A stretch of 64,000 bases of DNA, taken from Steinernema hermaphroditum. Lineage: Eukaryota > Nematoda > Chromadorea > Rhabditida > Steinernematidae. Below the pieces are notes generated by a model that was given only the letters and a program-made list of their open reading frames with translations, was not told where the DNA came from and did not search any database. Position 1 is the first letter of the stretch, and each line of letters opens with the position of its first letter. The translations under genes and the position numbers were made by a program. Positions 22,001 through 37,000 of the stretch are shown here, piece by piece. The stretch lies in the NCBI GenBank assembly GCA_030435675.1, contig CM059623.1, positions 1,266,012 through 1,330,011 on the forward strand, written 5' to 3'.

Positions 22001-25000
22001 CGCAAAGACGGCTTCTAATACCGTCTATTAGTCCACGCGGTCCACGTCATCGAGCGCGAACGAAGAACTCACCTCTGATGATGATAGGGCTTTCCGTTGT
22101 TGTTAGTGGTGGCCGCGTACACGGGCTGGTAGTCGTGGTGCACGAGCGGCTGCTGCTGCTGAAGCGTGGAAGCGCCGGACGTCGACGTTCTGGGACCGGA
22201 CGCGGACGACGATGAGTGGAGCCAACGTGGACGACTCTGCAGCGCCTTCTGACACACTAAAACGAGACGAAATGATTATGATTCACGGTGGGTGACGGCG
22301 AGAGACATGAAGGGAAGGGCGAAGAGAAGAAACCCTCACGGCAGCTGCATTTGTGACCGAAGAAGTGCATGGCGCTGTCTCCAGCTGTTTGGCGGCGCTT
22401 GCAAAAGGAGTTTTGCGGTTTCGCGCGGCGCGCGAGAGGAACGATCATCATCGCCGCGAGGAGCGCTGTTTGCACTCACTCGACGCCGCGAAAAGTGAAC
22501 GAGAATGGCGGCTTTGCACGCGTGTTGATTTGATTGACGCGCGAGGAAGATACCTAGCGGAGCCGCGGCGATGTTTGCTTTTTGAACGTTGCAAATGCAA
22601 AAAGGCGAAAATGAGACGCGCTAGACAGACGGCTCAATTTGAACCTGTCTCCGACCGCAAAATCAGACGATATGCTGCTAGTCTATCTGTCTAGAATAGC
22701 AGCTTGACGTCAAATTTTGTGACATAAAGCAATCGTAGACAGACGGATCTTTTAGACAGACCTGCGGTGTCTATAGACTGATCAAGTCTAGACAAAAATT
22801 AACCTTTTAAGCATCCTATACACAAAAGAAAGATTAAATGAACAACGAGAGAGGCATTTCAACAGCTTTTACCTCTTAAAATCTCCGAACTTTTCGGATA
22901 GAACCGCTTTCCGGCTTTGTCTCTGTCAAAAGAAGTTCATATGCTCATAGAAGAATCCCCTCCTGACCAGACATACAAACATGCCCGAAACCCCTAATTA
23001 GACAACAGCATAACATCAGTCACTAAACGTCCTGTGGGCGGAAAACATCATAACGACATGATATTAAGCACGCCCTTGTAAGCTGACCTATGTGAACAAG
23101 CCCTGATTGGCTCGAGAATGCACTAAGGGCTATTAATTATCGCAAAAAAGGCAAAGGGCACAGAGACAAGGAACTTGAAAAGCGACGGATTCGGAAGAAC
23201 GACAATCAATCAAAAGAGGAATTTTTAATGAAACTGGGAGGAGACGTGCCTAGCTGCAATAGGAATCGTTTTGAGCTGAAGGAACGGGACCTAATCGCAC
23301 CCCCAAGGTGCGATATAATCCGCTAGCCAGCCGATCAAGATATCAAATGCGACATAATACCACACTATAATCCGATCGGAAACCAGCAGCGTCGTTTCAT
23401 AGCTATCCAGTCCTGGTCACCCTAAAAAAACAGCGCAAACCACCGTCGATAAGATCATCTGGTGAAGTTGCGCACGCACGAAGAGGCCTCGACAGCGCAC
23501 GTGCCTATAAAGGAGCGCCTCGGTGACGTAGTCATACTGTATTCGAACGGGTTTCGCCTTGGTGAACGGAAGAGGGCATTCGATTTGTTTATGAGTGAGC
23601 GGTCATTTTTTTGAAAAGTAGCGCAATGAGTCGATGATTAACTTTATTACTTTTCGTAGTCCAATGGCTCTCGGAAGGAGGCCGATTTATGACCATTGGT
23701 CGCTAATTTGAAATTTGAGTTTTTGGGACTATACCGTATCAGAGGTGGATCGGATGTCGCGCGACCGCTGGAGCTAATTAGAAAGTCGACTGTTTTTATG
23801 CGTGAGAGACAAATGGGGGTGGCTGTATAGAGAAGTGCATAGACACCCCTGGGAAAGGGAATGAAGGATTTCAAAGGTCGGGATTAAGAGTAGATGCTCA
23901 AACATCGCAAAAACAAACGAAAATTCGTACTTTCTGGCATTATAAGATTTCGCCAGATAAAGGAAGACCTTCACTAATGCAGAGAACCGAAAGCAAAAAT
24001 GTTTGTGAGCGGGCGGAATCGAACCCGGCTCGATCGTTTGGTAATTCAGAGTGTTTGCAATGAGCCATATAGACAAAAATCCGTCAAAAATCTAGACTGC
24101 GAGCGTCTGTAGCTCATTGCAAACGTTCTGAGTTAGTAAATGGTCGGTTCAGGTTCGAGTCCTGCCGGAGTAAAAATTTTCAATTTTCTTTTTTGTTATT
24201 TTTCTCTTCTTGAAATGGTTAGACGATGGAAAACCTTAGACATAACACGTTAAGTGCGTCATTTGCCCGAAATTCCGAATCGAAAATAATGAATCGCCGT
24301 TCAGCAGGAGAATAACGGTCGAAGTGAACGCGCCGAAAACTCGTCTTTCTGAGAAAACGTGAGTTAACCCAATCAGACATGGGAAGAAGGCACCTCTCGA
24401 GGTGCACACAAACACTCCGAGTTGCCCGGCGCGCTCAACGGGGCGTCATCCACAGCACAAAACACCGAAAGGGAGACAAAACAATGTCGCGCAGCATGAG
24501 GCTTCAGAGCCAATTAGCATCGCCGCCATCTGTCGGCTTTGCACTTCCTGTTATTGCCTTTTGTCTTAAGTGGATACACATCATAGAGAGATCACGCACT
24601 ATTTCGAATCGAAAGGGGGTGCCCGCATAAATGCAGCTCAATTAGTATGCCGAAATTGAGGACGACGACGTTAGGGCCACCTGCCACCTTTGGGTTTGGG
24701 GTGTGGGACCATGGACTCACCCATCGTGGCAAAGAGCAATCGCTCGATGAGCGGCTGTTGATACCGTTTGAGGGCGACGGTCTCCTGGCGACGACGATGC
24801 GACATGGCTACTATTGAGCCTGACTACATTCGCGCATATGCGAGAAGTGCGAATGGAGCCAAGCGCGCTGCAGGCGAAATCGTTTAGTCGTTTCGCAAAA
24901 AGAGAAAATGGGCGGAGGAGGGAAGCGATGTATGTGTATGCACATTAGTGCAAGCCGGGTGGACGCCGCTTAAAAATTCGAGCGCGCCGTATTACTACGG

Positions 25001-28000
25001 GCGCACGAAGGAGCGGACTATAGATGATCGATAGGGGGCGCGAAAGATGGACTCGATGATGGGCATCGGTAATATATGGGAGGTTTCGCAAAAAAGGCGA
25101 TTAATTACTCGAAAAGTGGGTGCGAAAAAAGTCGGATTTGAGGGTGTCTTCGCGCTAGGGCTAGTGGTAACGATCAATCAAAGTCAGAATTTTAATTAAA
25201 TGCCGTCTGGGTGTTCTTTTGACCAATTTGGGGTAAGTGGGTGCCATAGTAGATATATGAGATCCATTGGTTTGAGTCACGAGAAGATATCGGGTAACTG
25301 CATGTTTGCGAAGTGTGCCCAGCAACACACAAATTTGGTGGAAAAGGCAAATAACATTAATTACACACAAAAGGCAACATTCGACTGCACTGGGACTCGA
25401 ACCCGCATTGATCGTCTGATAATTCAAAGTGTTTGCAATGAGCCACTGAGACAGTACGTCTCGATTTTGTTGTGGCATCGTGCTGGTGTGGCACATTGGA
25501 AACGCTGCTGATTAGTAAACGGTCGATTCGGGTTTGAATCCCCCTAGGAGGAAAATAATTTTTTTCGTGTTTTTATCATCAGGAGACGCACAAAAACAAT
25601 AGAGCAACACAAAAAGCGGTCATCTGAACTCTGTTGTTTGAGCCAAACCCTATATCGGATTGCGCACTGTTTGCCAAAGCGCCCGGTAGTCCGATAAGCA
25701 AAAAGTTCCAAAAGGGGGCAGAAGCACGAACTCATGCATATGCATTCCGTAATCTGGAGCGCAAACAAAGAGGCGATCTCGCGCGCGGCCCACAAGGAAG
25801 AGCGCATGGCCGCGGCGATGTTTGCTGAAAGCACACACAGGCAAATATAATAACGCGCGACGAGGCTTTTGGTAAATTTAGAAGAGATGTGTGCGTGACG
25901 TGTTGTTTAATGGAGAATAATGGGGCAGCGAGCGCTTTGTGTGGCAGGAAGGGGTAAAAACGGAAGAAAAGGAGCGCACGGCGATGGCAATTAGGCGCGC
26001 GGTCAGGAGGCAAGGGAGGTTATTGGGTCCTGAAGATCGTGGAAAGGAGAGAAATCTTCTGGATTTCCGACCTGGATTAGGCGCCGACAAAAAGAGACTA
26101 TGACGATGTGTCAATAAGCACGACTGCAGCACGCATAACCCCGTAATAATCCTTTGAAATCTGGCGCAAAGAGTGACAGCGGCGTCGAGGTCGACAGTGC
26201 ACGCACTCCGATCACACCAATTAGGCCCTCGAAGGCCAAAATGCGCCAAGCGGCGTCAAGGTCGCACGCGAGGCGTCTAATCCCCGGCCACCCGCCAACC
26301 ACGAACGAACCTTCTTTGAAAACTCGTTCCACATTCAATCCGTAAGTTGAGCACGTTTCGTAGTAGCCGCAGCGGTGCATGCTTTGCGCCATTCGACGGC
26401 CTTCCGACTCTTCCACTTTGCGCGGCTTGCTGCCGGAAATGTTATCCTGAAAGTAGGCGAGTCAGATCGACCGGTTCCACGGCGACGCAAAGTGCCAAAA
26501 TGACTCATGTGTCAAGCGTAGACAGATGGCTATGGTACTTGAGATGTGGCGGACGTCCCGCTTAGGCTCAAGTGGAGGGGAAACACCTGTTATCCGGTCA
26601 GGAGCGATTTTTGAAAAATCGAATGGTTTTCTAAGAAATGGGACTATTGTTCAATGTAAAATGAAAAGATCGGAGATTGAGGGAAGCCTTTTTTTGAGTC
26701 CATTTCATAGATTTTTTAAAGAAAAGAAAAGATTTGTAAAGACTGTGATGGAGCATTGTATTTCTCCGCTTAATACAGTAAGAAATGGAAGTACCTTTTG
26801 CACGACTTTTGCGCCAAAAAACCACGAAACAGGAAACGACCAAAAACCACGTTCCCACTTGTACTTCCCTCTTCAGACACCTTTGACACTTCGCCTCTCT
26901 CCCCTCCTATCACTTGAAACATCTCCTAACACCTGTCCACGGCCATTGTCACCATCACAACTTGAGTGGACCGCCGCCTTCGCGTTCCCACTCCAGCGCC
27001 TCCATCGCGCACTCCCCTGCCTGCTTACCTGCGCTCCCACAAGCAGCATGGGCATGTCGGCACAGTTGCGGTACTTGGTCATCTCCTTAAAGCACTGGAT
27101 GGCCGTCTCGAAGCTGTCGCGGTTCTCGAGGGCGAAGACGAAGATGACGGCGTCGGCCCACTGCGCAAACTGAAATATGTAGATGAGGAACTGGTCCGTT
27201 CGGGGTGGAAGGGCAAATAGCGCCAGAAAAAAGGGTGCTATTCTGCGACCGGTTTTGGAAGAAATTTAAGGATTAGGAAGGAAGGAACTTTAAAGAAGGC
27301 TTACCTGCTTCTCGGGGAAGCTCGCTCCCTCGTCGCGGATGAGCAACAGGTAGCTCTGACCGTCGATGTGGATCTCCTTCTTGAAGCGTCCACCTTCGGG
27401 CGACTCTTCCGGCGTGTACGCTCCGGTCAGATAGCGGTGCACCAACGCGGTCTTGCCACTGTCCAACGATCCGAGCACGCCCTAAAAGGATCAAATTAGC
27501 CTCACGATTAGGTCATAAGCGATCGATGCATTAAGCATGAAAGACGCGCCGCCGCCACTGATCCGCACTTAACCGTCAAATCTGAGCCGGTTCAGTTACG
27601 GAACTCAAAGGGGCGGCATGTGGCCACCTGGCAGTCTGTTTGAGAGGCAGCAGGCCTAATAGTGGTTGCGATGGAGTGGGTGGGGGCAAATAGGCATCGA
27701 AGATAATGAGGTCGAAACTAGGGATTTTAGACAAATGGAGCTCTAAGGATCCAGATTGCAAACAGTGCTTAAAAATTGTGCACATTCTATGCTCATCTTG
27801 ACCTATCCTAACGACAAAAAGGCGAAGTGACGAGTCCAGCGAGATCGGCCACCCAATAAACACGATCTTTAAGATAACGGAGCCTAGATAAGGCGGCCAA
27901 TTAAGCCCGAAACTTTCGCCGCTGACCTTGCGATGGGTAATTATCGCGTTCCGTTATCCTCTCGGCGGCCCAACACCGGCGCGCAACAAATTGCCTACCG

Positions 28001-31000
28001 GTGAAGTTTTGCAATTACAAGTGCGATCGGGACGTTCAAAAGTGTGAGAATCGCAAACAAAAGTGTTGAGTTGGGAGCGGTGGAGGGGACGCGGTGGCGC
28101 AGTGAGGAAGAGTCGGTTTGTTTGTTTGAGGTGGACAGGTGATGGTCAGCGATGCGGAGGCCGCCAGAGAGGTCACATGGAAGCAGTTTGCTCGTGGTTC
28201 TTGGTCATCGGATGATGATAAAAAAATAGGGGCAAAAACGAGGGAATATTAAAGCGCCTTGAGCCAGAAGTAAAAAAGGTTTTAATTGCCCAAAATGTTT
28301 AGTTACAATCGGGCTCGAACTCTAACTTAAAGCATCTGAACTGAGACAACTTCCTCGCTTCTAAAAACCAAAATCCCATAACCTCCTACAAAAAGGTTAA
28401 TCGACGCTTTTCCCGCCGATTTCCTCATAGCCACAGCAGCAGCTGCTCAGCAATAAAATCGCCACAGGAAGGATCGTCACGTCCTAAGGAGGAGCGCCTC
28501 CCATCCACCGCAACAGCTGATATTGGATCGTTTAGGCGTGCACGCGCACCTCGATAGACATCTGATCGAATTGTAATAAATCTCTTTTTGCGCAAAACGC
28601 AAATAAAGCCGTCAAGTTGGGCGAAGACGAACTTCGTGGGGGGATTATCTGTGGCACAAACTTTTTCGGGTCACTTGGCTGCTTCGCTGGACAAAGAAGC
28701 GCTTGACGCCAAGGTCACGGAAGCCGTGGTAATGGAGTTGCGCCGAGGTTCCGTTGTTTGCGGGTTAACGCAATGAGGTGCAGAGAGTCGGGTTACGGAC
28801 GCTGATTTTGAAAATTCGGAGAACATGATATTTGAGACGTTGTTGTGTAGGGGATAGTATGACAGCCGATTTTAAATACTTGGATTTGAAATTGAGAGGG
28901 GTAAAAGTGCGTCCAAATAGTGGAAAAGCCGAAAGAAATGTTTAAACAATGAAAAGATTGCACCTGGAATCGAACCCGAATTGGCAATCTGGTAATTTAT
29001 GACGTTTGCAATGCACCACCGAGACAGAATTCTGTGAGACTTGATGTCTTGGTGGCTCATTGCAAACGTTATGAATTACCAAACAGTAACCCCGGGTTCG
29101 AATCCATGTGGCGAAGGAAACTTTTGTTTTGCCTCTTTTTATTTTTTTACATACATGATTATGAAAAACAAGAAAAAATTACATTTTAAACTTGTTTTCT
29201 ATATCTTTGGGACATCGAAAGTTGATAATAGGCAAGTGCAATAATAGAAAACGTGAAAATCATCATCATTTTAAGATCAGAACATATTCACATGGAAACA
29301 TTAGACGAAACTAAATGCTACGAGATCTTCACATTCCCACAGCCCGGCCAGCCATAAACATAAACACTACACAGATCAAGCAGATATCGAACATGAGCCA
29401 CTCCTTCAGCGAGCACATGTTCGCAACTATCTCACGATCTCCGATTCCTCATCAGCACCAGGAGCCTAATCTCCCACCCTCGGCGTGGCCATTAACACTC
29501 CTAAAACGGCCATACGGGCGCGCATAACAAGTTCAAGTGGACAATTAGCGATACGCGTGTGTCCGAGCCCGTTTACTGGCCATATGTGATGTAATTCGAC
29601 AAATATCCGAACAATGGGGGGTATGGAGCTTTTTGTTGTTTACACAAAGGTCAGGAAATGAGTCGTTTGTGGGACTACTTTTACCGGGCGTCTCTTGACT
29701 TGAGACGATAAGCAAAAGGTCACTTTAAACTCTCGAACTCTTCTGGGCCTATCAGGCCGGCACATCACAAACATTGCGTAACACATAAGCCGGGGATTAG
29801 GTTGTGCTGTAAAAGTCGGACCCCGAGGGTTCGGTTCGGAACGCGGAGCAATGTTCCCGGACATCTGTCGGCGTGCACTTTGGAAGGTCGGCGGGCGGTG
29901 TGATGAAAAAGCGATCTGTTTGCCTGTTTTTAAACTATCAGCTTTGAGGTCACCGAGCGAAGGGACACGTTATCTATGTGCGCAGGACCGGAAGACACGA
30001 GATTCGAAACGCTTTTTGACGTGTGAGAGCGTGATTTTCGTATTTATACATGAGCGGAAGTTGTGTAAAAATAAAAAATGACTGAAAACAAAAAAAATAA
30101 ATGTTTTGTCACCTGTGGGGATTGAACCCACCTCTGTGGATTTGTAGACAGAGACACTAACCACTACACCATCCAAATGATTGTGCCAAATTCCTTGATT
30201 ACATAACTCAGTGGTTAGCGTATCCGCCTATTAAATTATAGCACGGGGTTCAACTCCGGTCATAACTAACTTTTTTTATTTACATTTTTCCTGTTTTTAT
30301 CATCTTTGGTCGTCATCACTTCGGCTTGTACAAAGCCCATTTTGACCTAATTTACGGCTAGACACGTCTTTGGCGCCTTGATTTGCTCAATTAAGCGTGA
30401 ATCTAAAAATAGCGGCGTTTCTTTGATGTTTACCTGCCAGATGGCGGTTTCCCATGATATAAAAAACCTTTCCCGCACAGAAAAAAGGTCTATTCCCACA
30501 ATGGTTCCGCAGTTTTCCAAATTTGGATTTTGCAAAAAGCTGAAATTCTTAGAAACACACCCTCCGAATTTAGAGTCTTTTAAAGCTGCGCCCACTTAAT
30601 CCGCGCCACCTGTGCCAGGTGTGAGTTGATTGCACAACAATCGATGTAATCCTTTCAGTCTACTATACTTAATCGGCGGGGACACATAATTTTCGCAGCC
30701 GCATGTGGCAGAAGGTCGAACGAAAACATACCAATCGGATTTCGATGACGTTCCTGCTCGTGGTCCATTCTTGGCTGTTGACGAATGAATCTGAAAGTAA
30801 TAACATTGAGGTGGTGTTTGGTGGGGGGAATTTTATGATGTCAAGTTGAACTTAATGTTTCCTGGTCAAAAATAGATTAAAATTATAAATTTCGGTTATG
30901 AAAGGGTTCGAACTTTGATCTACCGTTTAGCAAACTAGACCTTTTTGTGGTGAACCATATGGGCACAAGTCTAGACGCTTTGGGAGAATCGTGGTTCATT

Positions 31001-34000
31001 GGAATCAGTCTAGATTAGCAAATGATCAGTCTCAGTTCAAGACGGCATGAAATGCGATATTTTTAAGTAATTGGTTTACTATTTTTTTGGAATTTCAATG
31101 ACTTCTTCATTGATACCGTACCCCTCAGTAACCGCCTGGACCTGGACCTCTCTCTGTCCCGGTCCCTCCTCTTCGTATATCTCTCCTCCACCGTAAATCT
31201 CTTCGGAGTGCCCGGATAGGGCTCTTGACATGACCGCTCCCTGAATCGGACCCTTCCAGGATCGTAGCTGGCGGCTCGGGAGGCTTGCGGCGTGCAGAAG
31301 CTCTGGCTCAGTCGCGAAACGCGCTCCTTCGTCTTCTTCGGTGTTCTGAAGAGTTCCCTGAGCACCGAGGACATCGACGACTTCCGCACGATCTTCGGCA
31401 GCGCCTTCCCCAACGAAAAGCTGACATTCTTCACATTCTCCCGGTTTCCATTATCGTCGTCTGTATCGTAGTATTTGCTCATCTCCCAGTCGCTCATTGC
31501 CGGCTTCACGCGCCTCAGGGGCGTCGCGACGGGAGCGTCGTCTTCGCAGCAAAACGCAGCATTCAAGTCGACCGTGTTGTTGTTCGGCTCGAAACTACCG
31601 TAGCTGCCGGCCGAGGGGAGCACGTCGTGGGTGCTCGACTTGGAGAGCGAGTAGAGCCCCCGGCGACGTGGCATGATTTGTGGTTAATTGGCCTGGAGAT
31701 GAGGATAGGCGGTGAGGATGGGTTCTACCACCTGCGCGCGAACACGGTCCATAAACAAATTAAAAAATTGTCAATCATCGGAGTGATTGATTGGTGACAC
31801 GGTGGTTAGGGTCGATCGGGGCCAATTAGGTCATGCTTAATTTATTGCCCTTGGTCTTGGAAAAAAGGAGTAAATTACAGGAAAATCTTGCGGATTTTGT
31901 AGAGAAACAAAATTATGTTAGGGACAGCGTATAAGGGAACATCTAACAGACGTCTATAGGAACGATAATACTGATATGAATGAAAAAACACCAAAAATTA
32001 ACGATCGTCGCCCTAATTTCCATAAACGATAAAACAGCAAGCGTACCCGCACAAAACCTACAGTACCCCCATAAATATTATTACCGACGCAAATCCCGGA
32101 CACCCGCAGCGTCGGCACCGTCGCCACCCTGGCCGAGAATTACGATTGCGCAAGCTGTCCCGCCGGCGGCCGCACTTGGGCGTGACCACGGTGCAGTCCG
32201 AAAAAATGCCGCCGCCGCGATTTGTGTTCGGTCGCCCGATTTGTAATTCTACGGTGTGACCTTTAGCGCAGAGGGCCAACTTTGCGTGTCGGGACCTTTG
32301 TTCAATTCTAAGGGCACAACGGAAGTGGCGTAATTAAAGCGGTTTTCTTGAAATGGAAGAAGAGTTTCGAGGACCGGAATGTACTTTTGGGGCAAGTGGA
32401 GCTGTGGCGAGACGGCAGTCCCAGGCGGACAGACGATTTTTGGTCGGAAAAAATGAATAATTGACGAACAATGGGGATTTGTTAGAAATTAATGGATATT
32501 TTGGATGTAGCTTTGTTGAACTATCGATAGAAAATTTGATGTAGGAAAAGAAAAAATTGCATAAAAAACGGAAAATGACGTTTGGCAGACAGTAGGAATC
32601 GAACCCGGATCGAGCGTTTCATAATTCATAACGTTTGCAATGAACCACAAAGGCAAAAGTCTAGCCCGATAAAGAGACAACCGTTTCCGTGGCTCACCGC
32701 AAACGCGTTGAGTTATCAAACGCTCGAATCGGGTTCGAGCCCCGCCAATGGATTGTTGTTCTAATGCCTCTTTCACAGTCATTAATGACTTTTCTACATA
32801 TACGAAATCGTTTCGGGACACGGAATGCGCTTTTCGGGCATGTGGGTGATGTGATAGATCAGGTCTAAAATTCTAAAATTTCACAAAAATCTAAAAGCGT
32901 CCTTCCGCTTGCACTTCCCTCTCGAAATGCCCCAATGAGGAACTTCTGAGCTAATCCAGCACCCATAACGAAGACAAATGCGCACATCGCTTAATCGACA
33001 TCTTCCACGCCTAAATCCACGAAGTCCCCTAGGGGGAGTAGGCATAAAAAAGGAAAAGACGCCCAAGCTGCCGGCGAAGTTGCGAGCGCAAACAAAGGCG
33101 AACATCGTGGGAAGGCGGGACCCGTCAAAGTCTTGGAAGCCTCGGGGGAACGGCTAGAGAGAAATTGCGAAATATTCGATGGGGCGTTTAATTATAAAAC
33201 TTTTGCGCAAGCGAGGGATTACCGCGGGTCCTACAGGGAAATTAAGGGCACTTTATGTGCGAACGCGTCAGAGCCGTTTTTAGATTGATGGATGCGGTGG
33301 TCTTTAGTCGGAAAAGGGGGTAGCATGATAGCAAGCGACTAATCCTACAGGAGGTCTAATCTAATCCAATTACACGGATAGATTAGCCAAAAGTTCTTGG
33401 CCCACTTTACACTCGAGAATGCGAAAGGGTCACGCAACGATGTCCGTTTGCATAATTAATTAATTTCGCTGTTTACTAGCTTAGAGCCGGGCGACTCAAG
33501 TGGGGCCGATAGGACAGCGCGTGGAGGGCCACTTTAATTAATGGTGAAATGCATAGCCAAAATAATTGGGTCATAGTCTCTGCAAAACAGAAGCGTTCCT
33601 TAGAACAGCTCAGAGGTCTGAATCATTTCCACATCTTCTTCCTCCACTCTAGCCCATCCCAAAGCACTTAACCCTTTCACCATCTGCTTGCTCAACGCCT
33701 AAAAGTTTGCCTGACCGGCGCTAAACTTAGCGGCCCACTTGTCGCTTCTGGCCTTTGTAATGGAGACGGTACTCGTAATCCGCACGTCTACGAGACGCGT
33801 AATTGACACCGGAGTGGGCTTTCCGAAAAAGAGACAAAAGAGAGGCGACCAGATTATGAGGAGGTGAAGAAGGGCGCTCGGGCGGAAAGTTCATCCGCGG
33901 CGGGAGGTCGATCTGGGTTTTGAAAATTTGCTGCTTCGCTGATTTGTGTGTTTTTTGGAGTGTGTGGTAGTCGTGGGACCACCGATCAAGGTTACTAGCT

Positions 34001-37000
34001 TTTTTTGTGAATATCTCAGTTGCTAGGAATGTGAAATTTAAGAGTTTCTCAACCTCAGCCATTTGAATTATTTCTTTTTAGGCGAATTTTTAAAATAAAT
34101 AGAAAGTAAAACAAATTAAAATAAAAAAACAAAAGAAACGAATGGGTGTTGAATTTTTTAACAACCCGGAGTCGAGCTCGAATCGGTCGTTTGGTAACTC
34201 ATAGCGTTTGCAATGAGCCATAGAGGCAGACCCGCCTGGATTCGGACAGACTTCTGCTGCGGTGGCTCATTGCAAGTGCGCTGAGTTAGCAAACGATCAA
34301 TGCGGGTTCGAGCCCCAGTGGTGGAAATTCTTTCTTTGTTCTTTTTTAAATGATTTTAAAGTTGTCATGGAACTGGAACACAATAGATATGGATTTTTGG
34401 GTGGTGTTTGATTCTATTGCCACTTTCGTTCTGGGATTAACCACCATATCGTCGGATTATGATCATAACAAAGCAAAGCATTCAAAAAAAATTCGTTCCC
34501 ACATCACTCACCCCATAATAAAGCCCTAACGAGTCTCCCAGACACCCAAATCTGGCCGCCCTCCAATTAGCGACATCTGACACCATACAGCGCTCATAAC
34601 CGAAGGGTCACCTTTGTGCTCTGTGCGCACTTGCTGTATCCTTAAATTGAAACAGTTTTAGGGTCGCGCATTTGGTCAGGCGACAAATTGTCACTTAGCG
34701 CTCTCACAGCGATCAATCACTTCGCAGGTGTCGCGTTGGACAATTAATGAAAGTCGTGAGAGAGCGATTTGAATCGGAAGAGACAGATGGTCCTGCATAG
34801 AAAGGAGGAGAAAAAGTCAGCCCATAGGCCAGGCTAATAGAAAGGGAGAAAAAGAATTGAAAGAATTGAGGTTTTAGAAATTCTCTATTTAAAAATATTT
34901 TGGACCTTTCGAAAAAATCACCATATGGCTGCGCATTTCAAATCAGCGTCGTCGTGGGTGGTCCCTTTCAAGAGGTCATCGAGCCCCATATTTAATGGGC
35001 TATAAATGGGCTGTGACACAATATGTCCACAAAGAGGCCGCCGCACTCGAGCGAGCGGAAGTCTCTTCACGGGTGCCGAAGCCATCGCGCCTAGGTCTGC
35101 ACGCAAAACAAAAGAGTTCGGCACGCGAGGGTGACAATGGAGACCGAAAGTTGCGCCACATCAGGGGAGTTCCAAAGTGGGGAGATGGAACGGATGTGTC
35201 ACGGAATGGGGGGTAAACAGGAAGAAACAGGGTCCTAGAGGGGAATGTGAAATTGAGAGCCCAGGGCTTAAAATAGACACAAATTTGAAATTCTAACCAT
35301 TTTAGGGCCAGGAACCGAATTTACAACTTCCAGCTTTGAATAACATCCGCAAGGAACTAAAGCGGCCTTAATCGACGCTCTAGGCACTTGTGGCCCGTGG
35401 CCCTATATCAGCTGGGTGAGAAGAGGGCCAATTGAAGCCGTAAAAAGGTCACCTGTCGCTGTCGCCAGCGACAGGTTGCGGCGATTGCGTCGCGATCATA
35501 TGGCACGTTAGGCGGTGCGCATATTGTTACACGGCTGCGACGGACAAAAGGTCAATTTGGGGGTAATTGATATGGGGCGAGTATGGGCTAAATGTGGTGG
35601 ACACGTCTGACATGAAACAGCACATATGTGTTGTCTATAGACACCAAAACATGCATGAAATTTTTTAGAAAAGATAAAGTTTCAAATTTCGAAAAACTAC
35701 AATGGATTGGCAGACTTGTATCACAGGTCTATAGACACATGAGTGACCTAGTCGCCCGGGCCAATGGAAAGCTTGAGTAAAGACATAAAAAATATGATAC
35801 TTTGCGGTGACCTCTTTAGGCGGTGAGGCTGATTGTCGCCGCGGCGAAAACATGCAAGGGGACTTGGACGCGCTTGAATGATATCAGGTGGAGGTAATCC
35901 GAAAATTTGACCTTTCGGGAAGTTTGCATTGCAAGGGGTCAATTAGCACCATGCAGAAGAATAGACATGTCTACGAGGTGGTAATTATTGTTTTGGGAAG
36001 TTTATAAAAATAAAGAAATGTCCAAAATTTCAAAATGTGACAACTTCACGCTAACTTTATCCTCAATCTTGGCAAGCCCCTCAAAACCGTCTAAAAATCT
36101 GGCACCCAAAACCTATCAAATGCTCAGATTCTAGCACGCCTAACAGCCCCCAATCCCCTCAAGAATCGCGACAATCGCTCTTATCAGCGAACACACCGCC
36201 ACAGCACCCACGCGGCGACTCTTTTTGGGAGCGTTCGCCTCGTCGATGAGTCAGGTAGCGAGCGGACCGCTCGTTATGACAGCTTTATCCGCCCTCGTCG
36301 CACAGATTTGTATACTCTACGGTCACGCGCGTCAATCGACTCCGATCGACATAAACACGTCGAGGCTCGGTGGCTGCTCGGTGGCTGTAAGCCTGTGGAA
36401 ACTGAACTCCGCACCAAACTGGTAGCCGACAGATCGTCGTCTCTATATGCACAGCTGCATGACAAATACGAGTGTTAGGGCTGTGGACGGGGCGCGTGTC
36501 GCCGGAGCGAGAGGAGAATCGTCTCGTGGGCATAAGAAGGAGCAGATTTAGGAGAAGATATCAGTTCGCGATATCAAGTCGCCGATCGGTGTACATATAT
36601 GCAAATTTGCTGACGAGATTTATTGCGCAAACAGACACAATGCGAGGGTGGCTGTTTAGGGTGGGACGCTTTAGGCGGTGACAAAGCAAGAAATCGAAAC
36701 TGAAAGGAGATGTTATCGAGCCTTAGTCATAGTGTTGCCCCACGAATGTGGTGCAAAAAGAGCAAGTTCTAACATTTTCAAAATTGGGAACTTATGAGCG
36801 GCCAAAAAATCCAAAATTGTAGAAGTAGAACGACCAAAATCGGTAAATTTTGAAGGATACAAAAGCAAAGGTCTGGATTAATACTGTAATATGCAAAAAT
36901 TGGTATGTGAAAGATAACGGGAATTCGGAAATTGCGAAACAAAAATCCAGAATAGAAGAAAAAATAAAACACTCAAAAAATAAAAGTGAGGACCCCGGCC

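Noticed and set aside
23480..23640. TATAAAGGAGCG promoter-like block
   Set aside because: No open frame, RNA gene or splice signal follows on the plus strand.
24006..24170. Reading the tRNA-like dyads as ordinary tRNA gene pairs
   Set aside because: A and B boxes are present, but no half forms a full cloverleaf with paired acceptor and anticodon stems, so they are tRNA-derived rather than tRNA genes.
30108..30177. Functional tRNA on the minus strand
   Set aside because: The T arm is good, but the acceptor stem ATTTGGA/AGGTGAC does not pair and the anticodon arm needs an oversized loop.
35451..35475. Hairpin as a Rho-independent-type terminator
   Set aside because: No T run follows and the sequence is a nematode intron.
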